Positions 1-6,704 of a DNA stretch of 12,069 bases are shown here, one piece after another. The notes beneath the pieces were generated by a model. The model did no database searches. It worked only from the letters and a program-made list of their open reading frames with translations, and was not told where the DNA came from. Source of the DNA: Variovorax sp. (GTDB lineage: Bacteria > Pseudomonadota > Gammaproteobacteria > Burkholderiales > Burkholderiaceae_C); assembly GCA_028292835.1 (NCBI GenBank), contig JAQGLP010000413.1, positions 1-12,069 of the forward strand. The letters run 5' to 3'. Both the position numbers and the translations under genes were made by a program. Each line of letters starts with the position of its first letter. Within the stretch, counting starts at the first letter, position 1.

Positions 1-614
1 CAGCCGGAAAAACGCCCGGGAAGACCTCCAAGAAGTCCAATGCCCCCATGAGCGAAGGGCCGGCGGTGGCGGCCGCCGACGGCACCGTGCCTTCCCAGGG
101 CGGGAACTCGGTGGCGCCGGAGTCGGGCAGCCGCAACGCACCGATCATCAACATCGGCATCGACCGGCAGGACCGCGCCGCCATCGCCGAGGGCCTGTCG
201 CGCGTGCTGGCCGACACCTACACGCTCTACCTGACCACGCACAACTTCCACTGGAACGTGACCGGGCCGCACTTCAACTCGCTGCACGCCATGTTCATGG
301 CGCAGTACACCGAGCTGTGGACCTCGACCGACGTCCTGGCCGAGCGTATCCGCGCCCTCGGCCACTATGCGCCCGGCTCGTACGCCGAGTTCAGCAAGAT
401 CGCCACCGTGCCCGATGTCCCGCAGGTGCCGCCCCGGGCGATGGAGATGGTGCGCATCCTGGTCAAGGGCCACGAAACCGTCTCGCGCATCGCACGCGAG
501 TTCATTCCCGTGGCCGAGGAAGCCGGCGACGACCCGACCGCCGACCTGCTGACCGCGCGCTGCACGGTGCACGACCAGACCGCCTGGATGCTGCGCTCGT
601 TACTGGAAGAGTAA
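1..614 (+). CDS. dps: Dps family DNA-binding ferritin-like protein (5' end outside window)
   Basis: Dps proteins form 12-subunit shells that oxidise and store iron, using hydrogen peroxide, and many also coat DNA in starvation. The reading frame is open to the left edge (first full codon at position 3), so the true start probably lies upstream. An internal ATG at 48 would give 188 residues but would drop a visible lysine-bearing stretch (AGKTPGKTSKKSN) that resembles the DNA-binding N-terminal tail of Dps. Counting from that ATG, the ferroxidase signature is clear: H68 in HNFHWNV, H80, D95 and E99. Their spacing equals that of Listeria Dps H31, H43, D58 and E62. The fifth position (Asp47 in Listeria) is Met84 here. 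The C-terminal helices end normally at residue 188. Family assignment is firm. DNA binding is inferred from the tail, and the exact start cannot be seen. Confidence 0.93.
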   Translation, partial: AGKTPGKTSKKSNAPMSEGPAVAAADGTVPSQGGNSVAPESGSRNAPIINIGIDRQDRAAIAEGLSRVLADTYTLYLTTHNFHWNVTGPHFNSLHAMFMAQYTELWTSTDVLAERIRALGHYAPGSYAEFSKIATVPDVPQVPPRAMEMVRILVKGHETVSRIAREFIPVAEEAGDDPTADLLTARCTVHDQTAWMLRSLLEE

Positions 615-650
615 CCCCCAGGCTGTGCGCACTGCGTGTTGCTTCGCCCA

Positions 651-697
651 CCCCCTTGCAGGGGGCGGCGCTGGCCGACCGGCGCAGCCGGATCGGC
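651..697. repeat. Paired GC-rich hairpins in the dps-ubiA spacer, possible interspersed repeat
   Basis: The 233-bp spacer 615-847 holds no credible gene. It contains two neighbouring inverted repeats. The first is CCCCC (651-655), loop TTGCA, GGGGG (661-665). The second is GCCGACCGG (674-682), loop CGCAG, CCGGATCGGC (688-697), with one bulged base. No run of T follows either hairpin in the + direction, so a classic intrinsic terminator for dps is not supported. The layout resembles REP-like intergenic palindromes of Comamonadaceae, but copy number cannot be judged from one window. Confidence 0.4.
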
Positions 698-792
698 GGC
701 ACCTCTCGAAAAAGGCAGGGGCTGGCAAGACCTGGCGAAGGTCGGGCGTTCCTGGGAGGCGGGCTGCGTGGCTTGCCTGTCCGCGGCGGCCC

Positions 793-819
793 TTGCCGGC
801 ACCGACGGGGCGGCACAAT
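793..819 (+). promoter_or_regulatory. Candidate ubiA promoter
   Basis: A CACAAT box at 814-819 has a TTGCCG hexamer 15 bp upstream (793-798). The box sits in the context GGCACAATCGG, almost the same as the stronger rplN promoter box at 2886-2891 (GGCACAATCGC). Transcription from here would begin near 826, giving a leader of about 22 nt before the GTG start. The -35 match and the spacing are poor, so this is tentative. Confidence 0.3.
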
Positions 820-847
820 CGGCCGCTTCGACTTGGGATCGTGCCGT

Positions 848-1741
848 GTGACTTCCGGACGCTTTTCGCTCTACCTCGACCTGATTCGCTGGAACCGTCC
901 GGCGGGTTGGCTGCTGCTGCTGTGGCCGACGCTCGGCGCGTTGTGGTTTGCCGCCGGCGGCTGGCCCGGCTGGCACCTGCTGGCGGTGTTCGTCGCCGGC
1001 ACCATCCTGATGCGCAGCGCCGGCTGCTGCGTCAACGATGTGGCCGACCGCGATTTCGACCGCCATGTGAAGCGCACCGCGCAGCGCCCCGTCACCAGCG
1101 GTGCCATCGGGACGCGCGAGGCGCTGACGGTGGGCGCCGTGCTGGCGCTGGTGGCTTTCGGCCTCGCGCTCACCACCAACGCCGCCGTGATCGTCTGGGC
1201 CTTCGCCGGGCTGGCGGTGACCATCGCCTACCCGTTCGCCAAGCGCTTTGTCTCGCTGCCGCAGGCGGTGCTGGGCGTGGCCTTCTCGATCGGCATCCCG
1301 ATGGCGTTCTGCGCTGCGGGCGGCCCCGGCGTGCCGGCGGGCGAATGGCTGGCGCGCGTGCCGCCGCTCGGCTGGGCGCTGCTGGCAGGCAACCTTGGCT
1401 GGGTGCTGGCCTACGACACCGAGTACGCCATGGTCGACCGCGACGACGACCTGAAGATCGGCATGAAGACCTCGGCCATCACTTTCGGCCGCCTCGACGT
1501 GGCGGCGGTCATGCTGAGCTATGCCGTGTATTTGGTCTTGTGGTCCGTGGCGGGCGCCGGCCGGGCGCTAGGGGCTCTCTTTTTCATGGCCATCGCCGCG
1601 GCTGCGGCGCAGGCTGCGTGGCACTGGCGCCTGATCCGCGGGCGCACCCGCGAGGGCTGCTTCAAGGCCTTTCGCCTCAACCACTGGCTCGGCTTCACGG
1701 TGTTCGCCGGCGTGGCTGGCGGCTATCTGCTGCGCACCTGA
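848..1741 (+). CDS. ubiA: 4-hydroxybenzoate polyprenyltransferase UbiA
   Basis: UbiA is an inner-membrane, Mg2+-dependent enzyme that attaches the polyprenyl tail to 4-hydroxybenzoate, an early committed step of ubiquinone synthesis. The 297-residue product has the usual length (about 290). Both aspartate-rich motifs of the family are present: NDVADRDFD at residues 63-71 and DTEYAMVDRDDD at 190-201, which hold the Mg2+-diphosphate. RxNRP near residue 14 and the many hydrophobic segments (about 20-35, 43-57, 94-130, 138-158, 175-190, 215-260, 280-295) fit the nine-helix fold. The GTG at 848 is chosen because it begins at the conserved N-terminus and has GGGA nine bases upstream. A longer in-frame open stretch upstream has no UbiA-like sequence. 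The gene converges with proC and lies 233 bp after dps, probably as its own transcription unit. Confidence 0.95.
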   Translation: MTSGRFSLYLDLIRWNRPAGWLLLLWPTLGALWFAAGGWPGWHLLAVFVAGTILMRSAGCCVNDVADRDFDRHVKRTAQRPVTSGAIGTREALTVGAVLALVAFGLALTTNAAVIVWAFAGLAVTIAYPFAKRFVSLPQAVLGVAFSIGIPMAFCAAGGPGVPAGEWLARVPPLGWALLAGNLGWVLAYDTEYAMVDRDDDLKIGMKTSAITFGRLDVAAVMLSYAVYLVLWSVAGAGRALGALFFMAIAAAAAQAAWHWRLIRGRTREGCFKAFRLNHWLGFTVFAGVAGGYLLRT

Positions 1742-1783
1742 CTTCGGACCGGATCGAAGCGAGGCGCCCATCGTATCTCGATA

Positions 1784-1808
1784 GCTTGCTATTAATATAA
1801 TAGCAAGC
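1784..1808. repeat. AT-rich palindromic element between convergent ubiA and proC
   Basis: GCTTGCTATT (1784-1793) and AATAGCAAGC (1799-1808) are exact reverse complements around the loop AATAT; one more A-T pair can form inside it. The element fills most of the gap between the two gene ends. It is far richer in AT than its surroundings and has no T-run on either strand. From memory, GCTATT/AATAGC palindromes of this kind recur between genes in Comamonadaceae. It may stop transcription from both sides or be a dispersed repeat; the sequence cannot decide. Confidence 0.55.
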
Positions 1809-1819
1809 GTGTCCTGACC

Positions 1820-2662
1820 TCAGGCACTGCCGTAGTCCACGCCCAGTTCGTGCGCGCGCTGCCGGGCGGCGTGCATAGCGCGCTTGAAATGGTCCTTGAC
1901 CCCGGCTGCCTCCAGCGCGCTGAGCGCGGCGTGCGTGGTGCCGCCCTTGGAGGTCACGCGCTCGCGCAGCACGGCCGGCGGCTCGCTCGCGCCGTTCGCC
2001 AGCGCCGAGGCGCCGGCGAACGTGCCGAGCGCCAGCCGCCGCGCCTGCTCGGGCGGCAAACCCATCTCGACGCCGGCCTCGATCATGGCCTCGATGAAAT
2101 AGAACACGTACGCGGGCCCCGAGCCCGACACCGCCGTGACCGCGTCGAGCGCGGCCTCGTCGTCCACCCACAGCAGCTCGCCGGTCGCGGCCAGCACCTG
2201 TTCGACGTGCGTCCGCCCGGCCGCATCCACGCCCGGGCGGGCGAACAGCCCGGTCATGCCCTGGCCGATCAGCGCGGGCGTGTTGGGCATGGCGCGCACG
2301 ATGCGCTCGCTGCCCAACCAGGCGGCGATGCTGCCCGACGGGATGCCGGCCGCCACGCTCAGGTGCAGCGCCTCGCCGGTGAAACCGCACACCTCGCGCG
2401 CGGCCTGGGCGAAGCTCTGCGGCTTGACCGCCCACACCACCAGCGCGCAGCGCACCAGCGCGGGGCCGGGGGCCGGCTGCGCCGCGATGCCCCATTGCCC
2501 CGCCAGGCGCTCGCGCGCCGCCTCGAAAGGCTCGACGACCTCAAACGCGGAGGCAGGCAGGCCGCGCTGGCGAAGTCCGCCGAGGATGGCGCTGGCCATG
2601 TTGCCGCCGCCGATGAAGGCAATCGGCGGCAGGGCGACGGAGGAGGCGGGCAGGGAAGTCAT
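1820..2662 (-). CDS. proC: Pyrroline-5-carboxylate reductase ProC
   Basis: ProC reduces 1-pyrroline-5-carboxylate to L-proline with NAD(P)H in the cytoplasm, the last step of proline synthesis. The 280-residue product matches the family length. The N-terminal Rossmann motif IAFIGGGNMASAI lies at residues 14-26. It is followed by the WAVKPQ segment near 77 and by MPNTPALIGQG near 124-134. The C-terminal dimer and catalytic region contains SGSGPAYVFYFIEAM (about 175-190) and VTSKGGTTHAAL (about 236-247), the latter being the family's most conserved stretch. The ATG at 2660-2662 is the natural start, with a GAAGAG stretch upstream on the minus strand. The gene diverges from the ribosomal operon. 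No convincing promoter was found for it: a GACAAT box (2751-2756, minus strand) lacks a matching -35. Confidence 0.96.
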   Translation of the reverse strand: MTSLPASSVALPPIAFIGGGNMASAILGGLRQRGLPASAFEVVEPFEAARERLAGQWGIAAQPAPGPALVRCALVVWAVKPQSFAQAAREVCGFTGEALHLSVAAGIPSGSIAAWLGSERIVRAMPNTPALIGQGMTGLFARPGVDAAGRTHVEQVLAATGELLWVDDEAALDAVTAVSGSGPAYVFYFIEAMIEAGVEMGLPPEQARRLALGTFAGASALANGASEPPAVLRERVTSKGGTTHAALSALEAAGVKDHFKRAMHAARQRAHELGVDYGSA

Positions 2663-3048
2663 GGGCGGGATCTCTTCGAGGAAGCCTGAGCTGAGAGGAC
2701 AAGAGTGGAGTGGCGAAAGCCGGACGATCCGTCGGGCCGTGGTGCGAGAAATTGTCGCCTCTTAAAAGGCGTCACCCGCCTCAGCGCCATGAAACGCGGC
2801 CCAGGCAGGCCAAGCGATACCGCGCCTCGAAGTATCTGTCGCATATTTTCCGCAACAAGCAGTTGACCGGCCAATTGACTCATGGCACAATCGCGGGCTT
2901 CGCTTCAAAAAGGCGGAGCTTCTGCCCAGCGGAAGTGCCCCGAGTGGTTCGGGGTGCGGACGACGGGCCCAAGACTGACTGCGGCAATCCCGGTTTCGCC
3001 ATTCGGCGCGGCCCGAGAGCCAGCGGTACAAGTTGGGAACTACGAACA
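2663..3048. other. Gene-free region between proC and rplN: promoter plus leader
   Basis: No credible gene lies in these 386 bases; the open frames lack ribosome sites and recognisable sequence. The right part holds the operon promoter (2863-2891) and a leader of about 150 nt. Within the leader, CCCCGA (2938-2943) and TCGGGG (2949-2954) form a hairpin around GTGGT. An imperfect inverted repeat, CGCCT (2756-2760) with AGGCG (2767-2771), lies further left. rpsQ and the other S10-operon genes, which directly precede rplN in many bacteria, are not here. Confidence 0.6.
2863..2891 (+). promoter_or_regulatory. Sigma70-type promoter of the spc operon
   Basis: TTGACC (2863-2868) and CACAAT (2886-2891) are separated by exactly 17 bp, matching 5 of 6 and 4 of 6 consensus bases. 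Transcription should start near 2898. The bases after the -10 box (CGCGGG) form a GC-rich discriminator like those of growth-rate-controlled ribosomal promoters; stringent control is an inference. A second TTGACT at 2875-2880 has no matching -10 box. Confidence 0.65.
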
Positions 3049-3417
3049 ATGATCCAGACTGAAACCCGGCTCGAAGTGGCCGACAACACGGGCGCTAAAT
3101 CCGTCCTGTGCATCAAGGTGCTCGGCGGTTCCAAGCGCCGCTACGCCAGCGTCGGCGATGTCATCAAGGTGAGCATCAAGGAAGCCGCTCCGCGTGGTCG
3201 CGTCAAGAAGGGCGAGATCTACAGCGCCGTCGTGGTGCGTACCGCCAAGGGCATCCGCCGCCCCGACGGCTCGCTCGTCAAGTTCGACGGCAACGCCGCC
3301 GTGCTGCTCAACGCCAAGCTGGAGCCGATCGGCACCCGCATCTTCGGACCGGTGACGCGCGAACTGCGCACCGAGAAGTTCATGAAGATCGTCTCGCTGG
3401 CTCCCGAAGTTCTGTAA
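3049..3417 (+). CDS. rplN: 50S ribosomal protein L14
   Basis: L14 binds 23S rRNA at the subunit interface, next to L19, and helps form intersubunit bridges. The 122-residue product is full length. It begins MIQTETRLEVADNTGAKSV, the standard L14 N-terminus, and contains GDVIKVSIKEAAPRGRVKKG and RRPDGSLVKFDGNAAVL. The ATG at 3049 is chosen from this homology; an in-frame extension to 2710 has no L14-like sequence. The ribosome site is modest (GGGA at 3035-3038). This is the first gene of the spc cluster here, preceded by its own promoter and leader instead of by rpsQ. Confidence 0.98.
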   Translation: MIQTETRLEVADNTGAKSVLCIKVLGGSKRRYASVGDVIKVSIKEAAPRGRVKKGEIYSAVVVRTAKGIRRPDGSLVKFDGNAAVLLNAKLEPIGTRIFGPVTRELRTEKFMKIVSLAPEVL

Positions 3418-3426
3418 GGACACGCC

Positions 3427-3744
3427 ATGAACAAGATTCGCAAAGGCGACCAGGTCATCGTGCTGGCCGGTCGTGACAAGGGCAAGCGCGGCACGGTCGT
3501 GCTGCGCAAGGACGATTCCCATGTGGTCGTCGAAGGCATCAACCTGGTCAAGAAGCACACCAAGCCGAACCCCATGAAGGGTGCTACCGGTGGCATCGTC
3601 GAGAAGACCATGCCGATCCATCAATCGAACGTGGCGATCTTCAATGCCGCGACCGGCAAGGCCGATCGCGTGGGCATCAAGGTCACGGACGGCAAGCGCG
3701 TGCGCGTCTTCAAGTCCAGCGGCGAAGAAATCAAGGTTGCCTGA
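3427..3744 (+). CDS. rplX: 50S ribosomal protein L24
   Basis: L24 is an early assembly initiator of the large subunit and sits near the exit of the peptide tunnel. The 105-residue product has the usual length. A KOW motif is visible at about residues 4-30 (KIRKGDQVIVLAGRDKGKRG), followed by VVEGINLVKKHTKPNP. AAGGA at the end of rplN serves as the ribosome site, with a gap of 9 bases between the genes, so the two are surely cotranscribed. Confidence 0.98.
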   Translation: MNKIRKGDQVIVLAGRDKGKRGTVVLRKDDSHVVVEGINLVKKHTKPNPMKGATGGIVEKTMPIHQSNVAIFNAATGKADRVGIKVTDGKRVRVFKSSGEEIKVA

Positions 3745-3752
3745 GGTTCACC

Positions 3753-4292
3753 ATGGCTCGACTCCAACAACACTACCGCGAAAAAGTGGCGCCCCAGCTG
3801 ACTGAAAAGTTTGGCTACAAGTCGCCGATGCAGGTTCCGCGCCTGACCAAGATCACGCTCAACATGGGTGTGAGCGAGGCTGTCGCCGACAAGAAGATCA
3901 TGGACAACGCCGTGTCCGATCTGACCAAGATCGCTGGCCAGAAGCCGGTCGTCACCAAGTCGAAGAAGGCCATCGCCGGGTTCAAGATCCGCGAAAACCA
4001 GGCCATCGGCTGCATGGTCACGCTGCGTGGCGTCCAGATGTACGAGTTCCTCGACCGTTTCGTGACCGTGGCCCTGCCGCGCGTCCGTGACTTCCGCGGC
4101 ATCTCGGGCCGCGCCTTCGACGGCCGCGGCAACTACAACATCGGCGTCAAGGAACAGATCATTTTCCCTGAGATCGAGTACGACAAGGTCGATGCCTTGC
4201 GCGGTCTCAACATCAGCATCACGACGACGGCCAAGACCGACGAAGAAGCCAAGGCGCTTCTCGCGGGCTTCCGTTTCCCGTTCAAGAACTGA
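3753..4292 (+). CDS. rplE: 50S ribosomal protein L5
   Basis: L5 binds 5S rRNA and contacts the P-site tRNA and the small-subunit head. The product is 179 residues, the normal length. Typical segments are MARLQQHYREKVAPQL, PRLTKITLNMGVSEA, the loop KPVVTKSKKAIAGFKIR and the C-terminal NYNIGVKEQIIFPEI. GAGG overlapping the rplX stop codon is the ribosome site, so translation is probably coupled. In E. coli, S8 represses the operon near this start. I could not draw a convincing S8-type hairpin here. Confidence 0.98.
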   Translation: MARLQQHYREKVAPQLTEKFGYKSPMQVPRLTKITLNMGVSEAVADKKIMDNAVSDLTKIAGQKPVVTKSKKAIAGFKIRENQAIGCMVTLRGVQMYEFLDRFVTVALPRVRDFRGISGRAFDGRGNYNIGVKEQIIFPEIEYDKVDALRGLNISITTTAKTDEEAKALLAGFRFPFKN

Positions 4293-4300
4293 GGCGACCC

Positions 4301-4606
4301 GTGGCTAAACAATCCCTGATACAGCGCGAATTGAAGCGCGACAAGCTGGTCGCCAAGTACGCCGCCAAGCACGCGGAGCTGAAGGCGATCTCCAACGACG
4401 CCAAGAAGACCGACGAAGAGCGCCATGCAGCCCGCCTGGGCCTGCAGGCACTGCCGCGCAACGCCAACCCGACGCGCCAGCGCAACCGCTGCGCCATCAC
4501 GGGCCGTCCGCGCGGCACGTTCCGTCAGTTCGGTCTGGCCCGCGCCAAGATCCGCGAGCTGACCTTCAAGGGCGACATCCCCGGTGTCACCAAGGCCAGC
4601 TGGTAA
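4301..4606 (+). CDS. rpsN: 30S ribosomal protein S14 (zinc-free long form)
   Basis: S14 is a late-binding protein of the 30S head, close to S3 and S10. The 101-residue length and the absence of paired CxxC zinc motifs mark the long, zinc-independent form. The conserved core is NRCAITGRPRGTFRQFGLAR (about 71-90), ending in GVTKASW. The start is GTG at 4301, followed by the expected MAKQSLIQRE sequence and preceded by GAGG eight to ten bases upstream. It lies 8 bases after rplE. Confidence 0.98.
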   Translation: MAKQSLIQRELKRDKLVAKYAAKHAELKAISNDAKKTDEERHAARLGLQALPRNANPTRQRNRCAITGRPRGTFRQFGLARAKIRELTFKGDIPGVTKASW

Positions 4607-4626
4607 GGCGAGCAGGAGCAAACAAC

Positions 4627-5022
4627 ATGAGCATGAGTGATCCCATTGCCGACCTGCTGACGCGCATCCGCAATGCGCAGATGGTGGCCAAGCCGACCGT
4701 GTTGGTCCCGTCTTCCAAGGTGAAGATCGCGATCGCGCAGGTGCTGAAGGACGAGGGCTACATCGACGGCTTCCAGGTCAAGACCGAAGCTGGCAAGAGC
4801 GAGCTCGAGATTTCGCTGAAGTACTACGCCGGTCGCCCGGTCATCGAGCGCATCGAGCGCGTCAGCCGCCCCGGCCTGCGCGTCTACAAGGGAAGCGATG
4901 CCATCCCCCAGGTCCAGAACGGTCTGGGCGTGGCCATCGTGACCACGCCCAAGGGCGTGATGACCGACCGCAAGGCGCGCGCTACCGGTGTCGGTGGCGA
5001 AGTGCTGTGCTACGTCGCCTAA
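4627..5022 (+). CDS. rpsH: 30S ribosomal protein S8
   Basis: S8 binds helix 21 of 16S rRNA, a primary step in assembly of the platform. In E. coli it also represses spc-operon translation. The product is 131 residues, starting MSMSDPIADLLTRIRNAQ and ending with KGVMTDRKARATGVGGEVLC, the family's conserved C-terminal RNA-binding stretch. AGGAG at 4614-4618 lies 8 bases before the ATG. Confidence 0.98.
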   Translation: MSMSDPIADLLTRIRNAQMVAKPTVLVPSSKVKIAIAQVLKDEGYIDGFQVKTEAGKSELEISLKYYAGRPVIERIERVSRPGLRVYKGSDAIPQVQNGLGVAIVTTPKGVMTDRKARATGVGGEVLCYVA

Positions 5023-5047
5023 CCGAGACATCGAGGAGTTACTGAAA

Positions 5048-5566
5048 ATGTCCCGCGTCGGAAAAATGCCGGTCGCCATCCCCGCAGGTGTGGATGTGTC
5101 GATCAAGGAAGATCAGATCAACGTCAAGGGTTCGGGCGGCAATTTGTCGCTTGCCCGCAATGCGCTGGTCAACGTGACCAGCCAGGACGGCCAGCTCAGC
5201 TTTGAGCCGGCCAACGAGTCTCGCGAAGCCAATGCCATGAGCGGCACGCTGCGCCAGCTGGTCAACAACATGGTGGTGGGCGTGACCAAGGGCTTCGAGA
5301 AGAAGCTCAACCTGGTCGGCGTCGGCTACAAGGCGCAAGCCCAGGGTGCCAAGCTGAACCTCACGGTCGGCTACTCGCACCCCGTCAACAAGGACATGCC
5401 CGCAGGCATCACGGTGACCACCCCGACCCCGACCGAAGTCGTGATCAAGGGTGCCGACCGCCAGCGCGTCGGCCAGGTGGCCGCCGAGATCCGAGCGATT
5501 CGTCCGCCCGAGCCCTACAAGGGCAAGGGCATCCGTTATTCGGACGAAAAGATCGTGATCAAATAG
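5048..5566 (+). CDS. rplF: 50S ribosomal protein L6, C-terminal tail apparently shortened
   Basis: L6 lies near the GTPase centre of the large subunit, below the stalk base. The product is 172 residues: MSRVGKMPVAIPAGVDV at the start, two alpha-beta domains, and the conserved RPPEPYKGKGIRY near the end. The ATG at 5048 has GAGGAG nine bases upstream; an earlier in-frame ATG (4988) lies inside rpsH and is not used. The frame stops at TAG (5564-5566), but the next codons read T-K-K-K-stop (5567-5581). This is the lysine-rich tail that L6 proteins usually carry, so a single base change (GAG to TAG) may have removed the last five residues. The protein core is intact. Confidence 0.97.
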   Translation: MSRVGKMPVAIPAGVDVSIKEDQINVKGSGGNLSLARNALVNVTSQDGQLSFEPANESREANAMSGTLRQLVNNMVVGVTKGFEKKLNLVGVGYKAQAQGAKLNLTVGYSHPVNKDMPAGITVTTPTPTEVVIKGADRQRVGQVAAEIRAIRPPEPYKGKGIRYSDEKIVIK

Positions 5567-5593
5567 ACCAAGAAGAAGTAAGGGGCAGCGAAC

Positions 5594-5959
5594 ATGTTGA
5601 CCAAGAAACAGCAACGTCTGCGCCGCTCGCGCCAGACCCGCATCCGCATCGCGACGCAGGGTGTGGCCCGCCTCACGGTGAACCGCACCAACCTGCACAT
5701 CTACGCCAGCGTCATCTCCGGCGACGGTGCCAAGGTGCTCGCCAGCGCTTCGACGGCCGAAGCCGGCGTGCGCAGCGAACTGGGTGCCTCCGGCAAGGGC
5801 GGCAACGTCGCCGCCGCGCAGGCGATCGGCAAGCGCATCGCCGAGAAGGCCAAGGCCGCCGGCATCGAGAAGGTCGCGTTCGACCGCGCCGGCTTCGCCT
5901 ACCACGGCCGCGTCAAGGCGCTGGCCGATGCCGCTCGCGAAGCGGGCCTGCAGTTCTAA
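5594..5959 (+). CDS. rplR: 50S ribosomal protein L18
   Basis: L18 binds 5S rRNA with L5 and carries it into the central protuberance. The 121-residue product has the family length, with a basic N-terminus (MLTKKQQRLRRSRQTR) that contacts RNA. Conserved segments are RLTVNRTNLHIYASVI and the C-terminal FDRAGFAYHGRVKALADAAREAGL. AGGGG about eight bases upstream is the ribosome site; it overlaps the former stop codon of the rplF tail. Confidence 0.98.
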   Translation: MLTKKQQRLRRSRQTRIRIATQGVARLTVNRTNLHIYASVISGDGAKVLASASTAEAGVRSELGASGKGGNVAAAQAIGKRIAEKAKAAGIEKVAFDRAGFAYHGRVKALADAAREAGLQF

Positions 5960-5977
5960 ACGGACACGGAAATCAAA

Positions 5978-6496
5978 ATGGCAAAGATTCAGGCAAGAAC
6001 GCAGAGCGAAGGTCCCGAAGACGGCTTGCGCGAGAAGATGATCGCGATCAACCGCGTTACCAAGGTGGTGAAGGGTGGTCGTATTCTCGGTTTCGCGGCA
6101 CTCACCGTGGTCGGCGACGGCGACGGCAAGGTCGGCATGGGCAAGGGCAAGTCGAAGGAAGTGCCGGCTGCCGTGCAGAAGGCCATGGACGAGGCGCGCC
6201 GCAACCTCGCCAAGATCTCGATCAAGAACGGCACCCTGCACCACCGCGTGACGGGCCACCACGGCGCCGCCTCGGTTGTCATGATCCCGGCGCCCAAGGG
6301 CACCGGCATCATCGCCGGCGGTCCGATGCGCGCCGTCTTCGAGGTCATGGGCATCACCGACATCGTGGCCAAGAGCCACGGCTCGTCGAACCCCTACAAC
6401 ATGGTTCGTGCCACGCTGGACGGCCTGAAGAACTCGACCACCGCCTCCCAAGTCGCTGCCAAGCGCGGGCTGACGGTCGAAGAGCTCTTTGCCTGA
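5978..6496 (+). CDS. rpsE: 30S ribosomal protein S5
   Basis: S5 sits at the mRNA entry site of the 30S subunit and affects decoding accuracy; mutations in its loop confer spectinomycin resistance. The product is 172 residues. The N-terminal double-stranded RNA-binding-like domain includes LREKMIAINRVTKVVKGGR (about 17-35), and the spectinomycin loop region VVKGGRILGF looks normal. The C-terminal domain has GTGIIAGGPMRAVFEVMGI and SNPYNMVRATLDGL. It lies 18 bases after rplR. Confidence 0.98.
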   Translation: MAKIQARTQSEGPEDGLREKMIAINRVTKVVKGGRILGFAALTVVGDGDGKVGMGKGKSKEVPAAVQKAMDEARRNLAKISIKNGTLHHRVTGHHGAASVVMIPAPKGTGIIAGGPMRAVFEVMGITDIVAKSHGSSNPYNMVRATLDGLKNSTTASQVAAKRGLTVEELFA

Positions 6497-6510
6497 GCAG
6501 GAGCATCACG

Positions 6511-6693
6511 ATGACAACGCAACAAACCGTCAAGGTCCAACTGGTCAAAAGCCCGATTGGCACCAAGGAATCGCACCGCGCCACCGTCCGTGGCCTGGGG
6601 CTGCGCAAGCTCAACTCCACCTCGGAGTTGCAGGACACGCCAGCCGTTCGCGGAATGATCAACAAGATCAGCTATCTGGTCAAAGTGCTCTGA
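6511..6693 (+). CDS. rpmD: 50S ribosomal protein L30
   Basis: L30 is a small peripheral protein of the large subunit, absent from some lineages. The 60-residue product has the expected length and contains KSPIGTKESHRATVRGLGL and the closing INKISYLVKV. AGGAG at 6499-6503, overlapping the region of the rpsE stop, is a strong ribosome site seven bases before the ATG. Confidence 0.98.
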   Translation: MTTQQTVKVQLVKSPIGTKESHRATVRGLGLRKLNSTSELQDTPAVRGMINKISYLVKVL

Positions 6694-6704
6694 GAGAGAC
6701 GTAT

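Noticed and set aside
317..847. Longer in-frame start for ubiA overlapping dps
   Set aside because: The extension is Arg/Pro-rich shadow sequence of dps and the spacer; UbiA homology begins just after the GTG at 848.
2756..2771. CGCCT/AGGCG inverted repeat as a terminator
   Set aside because: Only a 5-bp stem with no T-run beyond it on either strand, and no transcript known to end there.
2751..2779. Minus-strand promoter for proC with GACAAT as -10
   Set aside because: The hexamer at 17 bp spacing (GCGGGT) does not resemble a -35 element.
3735..3775. S8 repressor site at the rplX-rplE junction as in E. coli
   Set aside because: No stable hairpin resembling the 16S helix 21 site could be drawn around the rplE start by eye.
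4988..5047. Longer start for rplF inside rpsH
   Set aside because: The added 20 residues are not L6-like, while the ATG at 5048 has GAGGAG at proper distance and the standard MSRVGKMP start.
5039..6451. 470-codon antisense open frame opposite rplF, rplR and rpsE
   Set aside because: Low-complexity translation (His, Asp, Gly rich) mirroring the codon bias of the real genes; no plausible ribosome site or family match.
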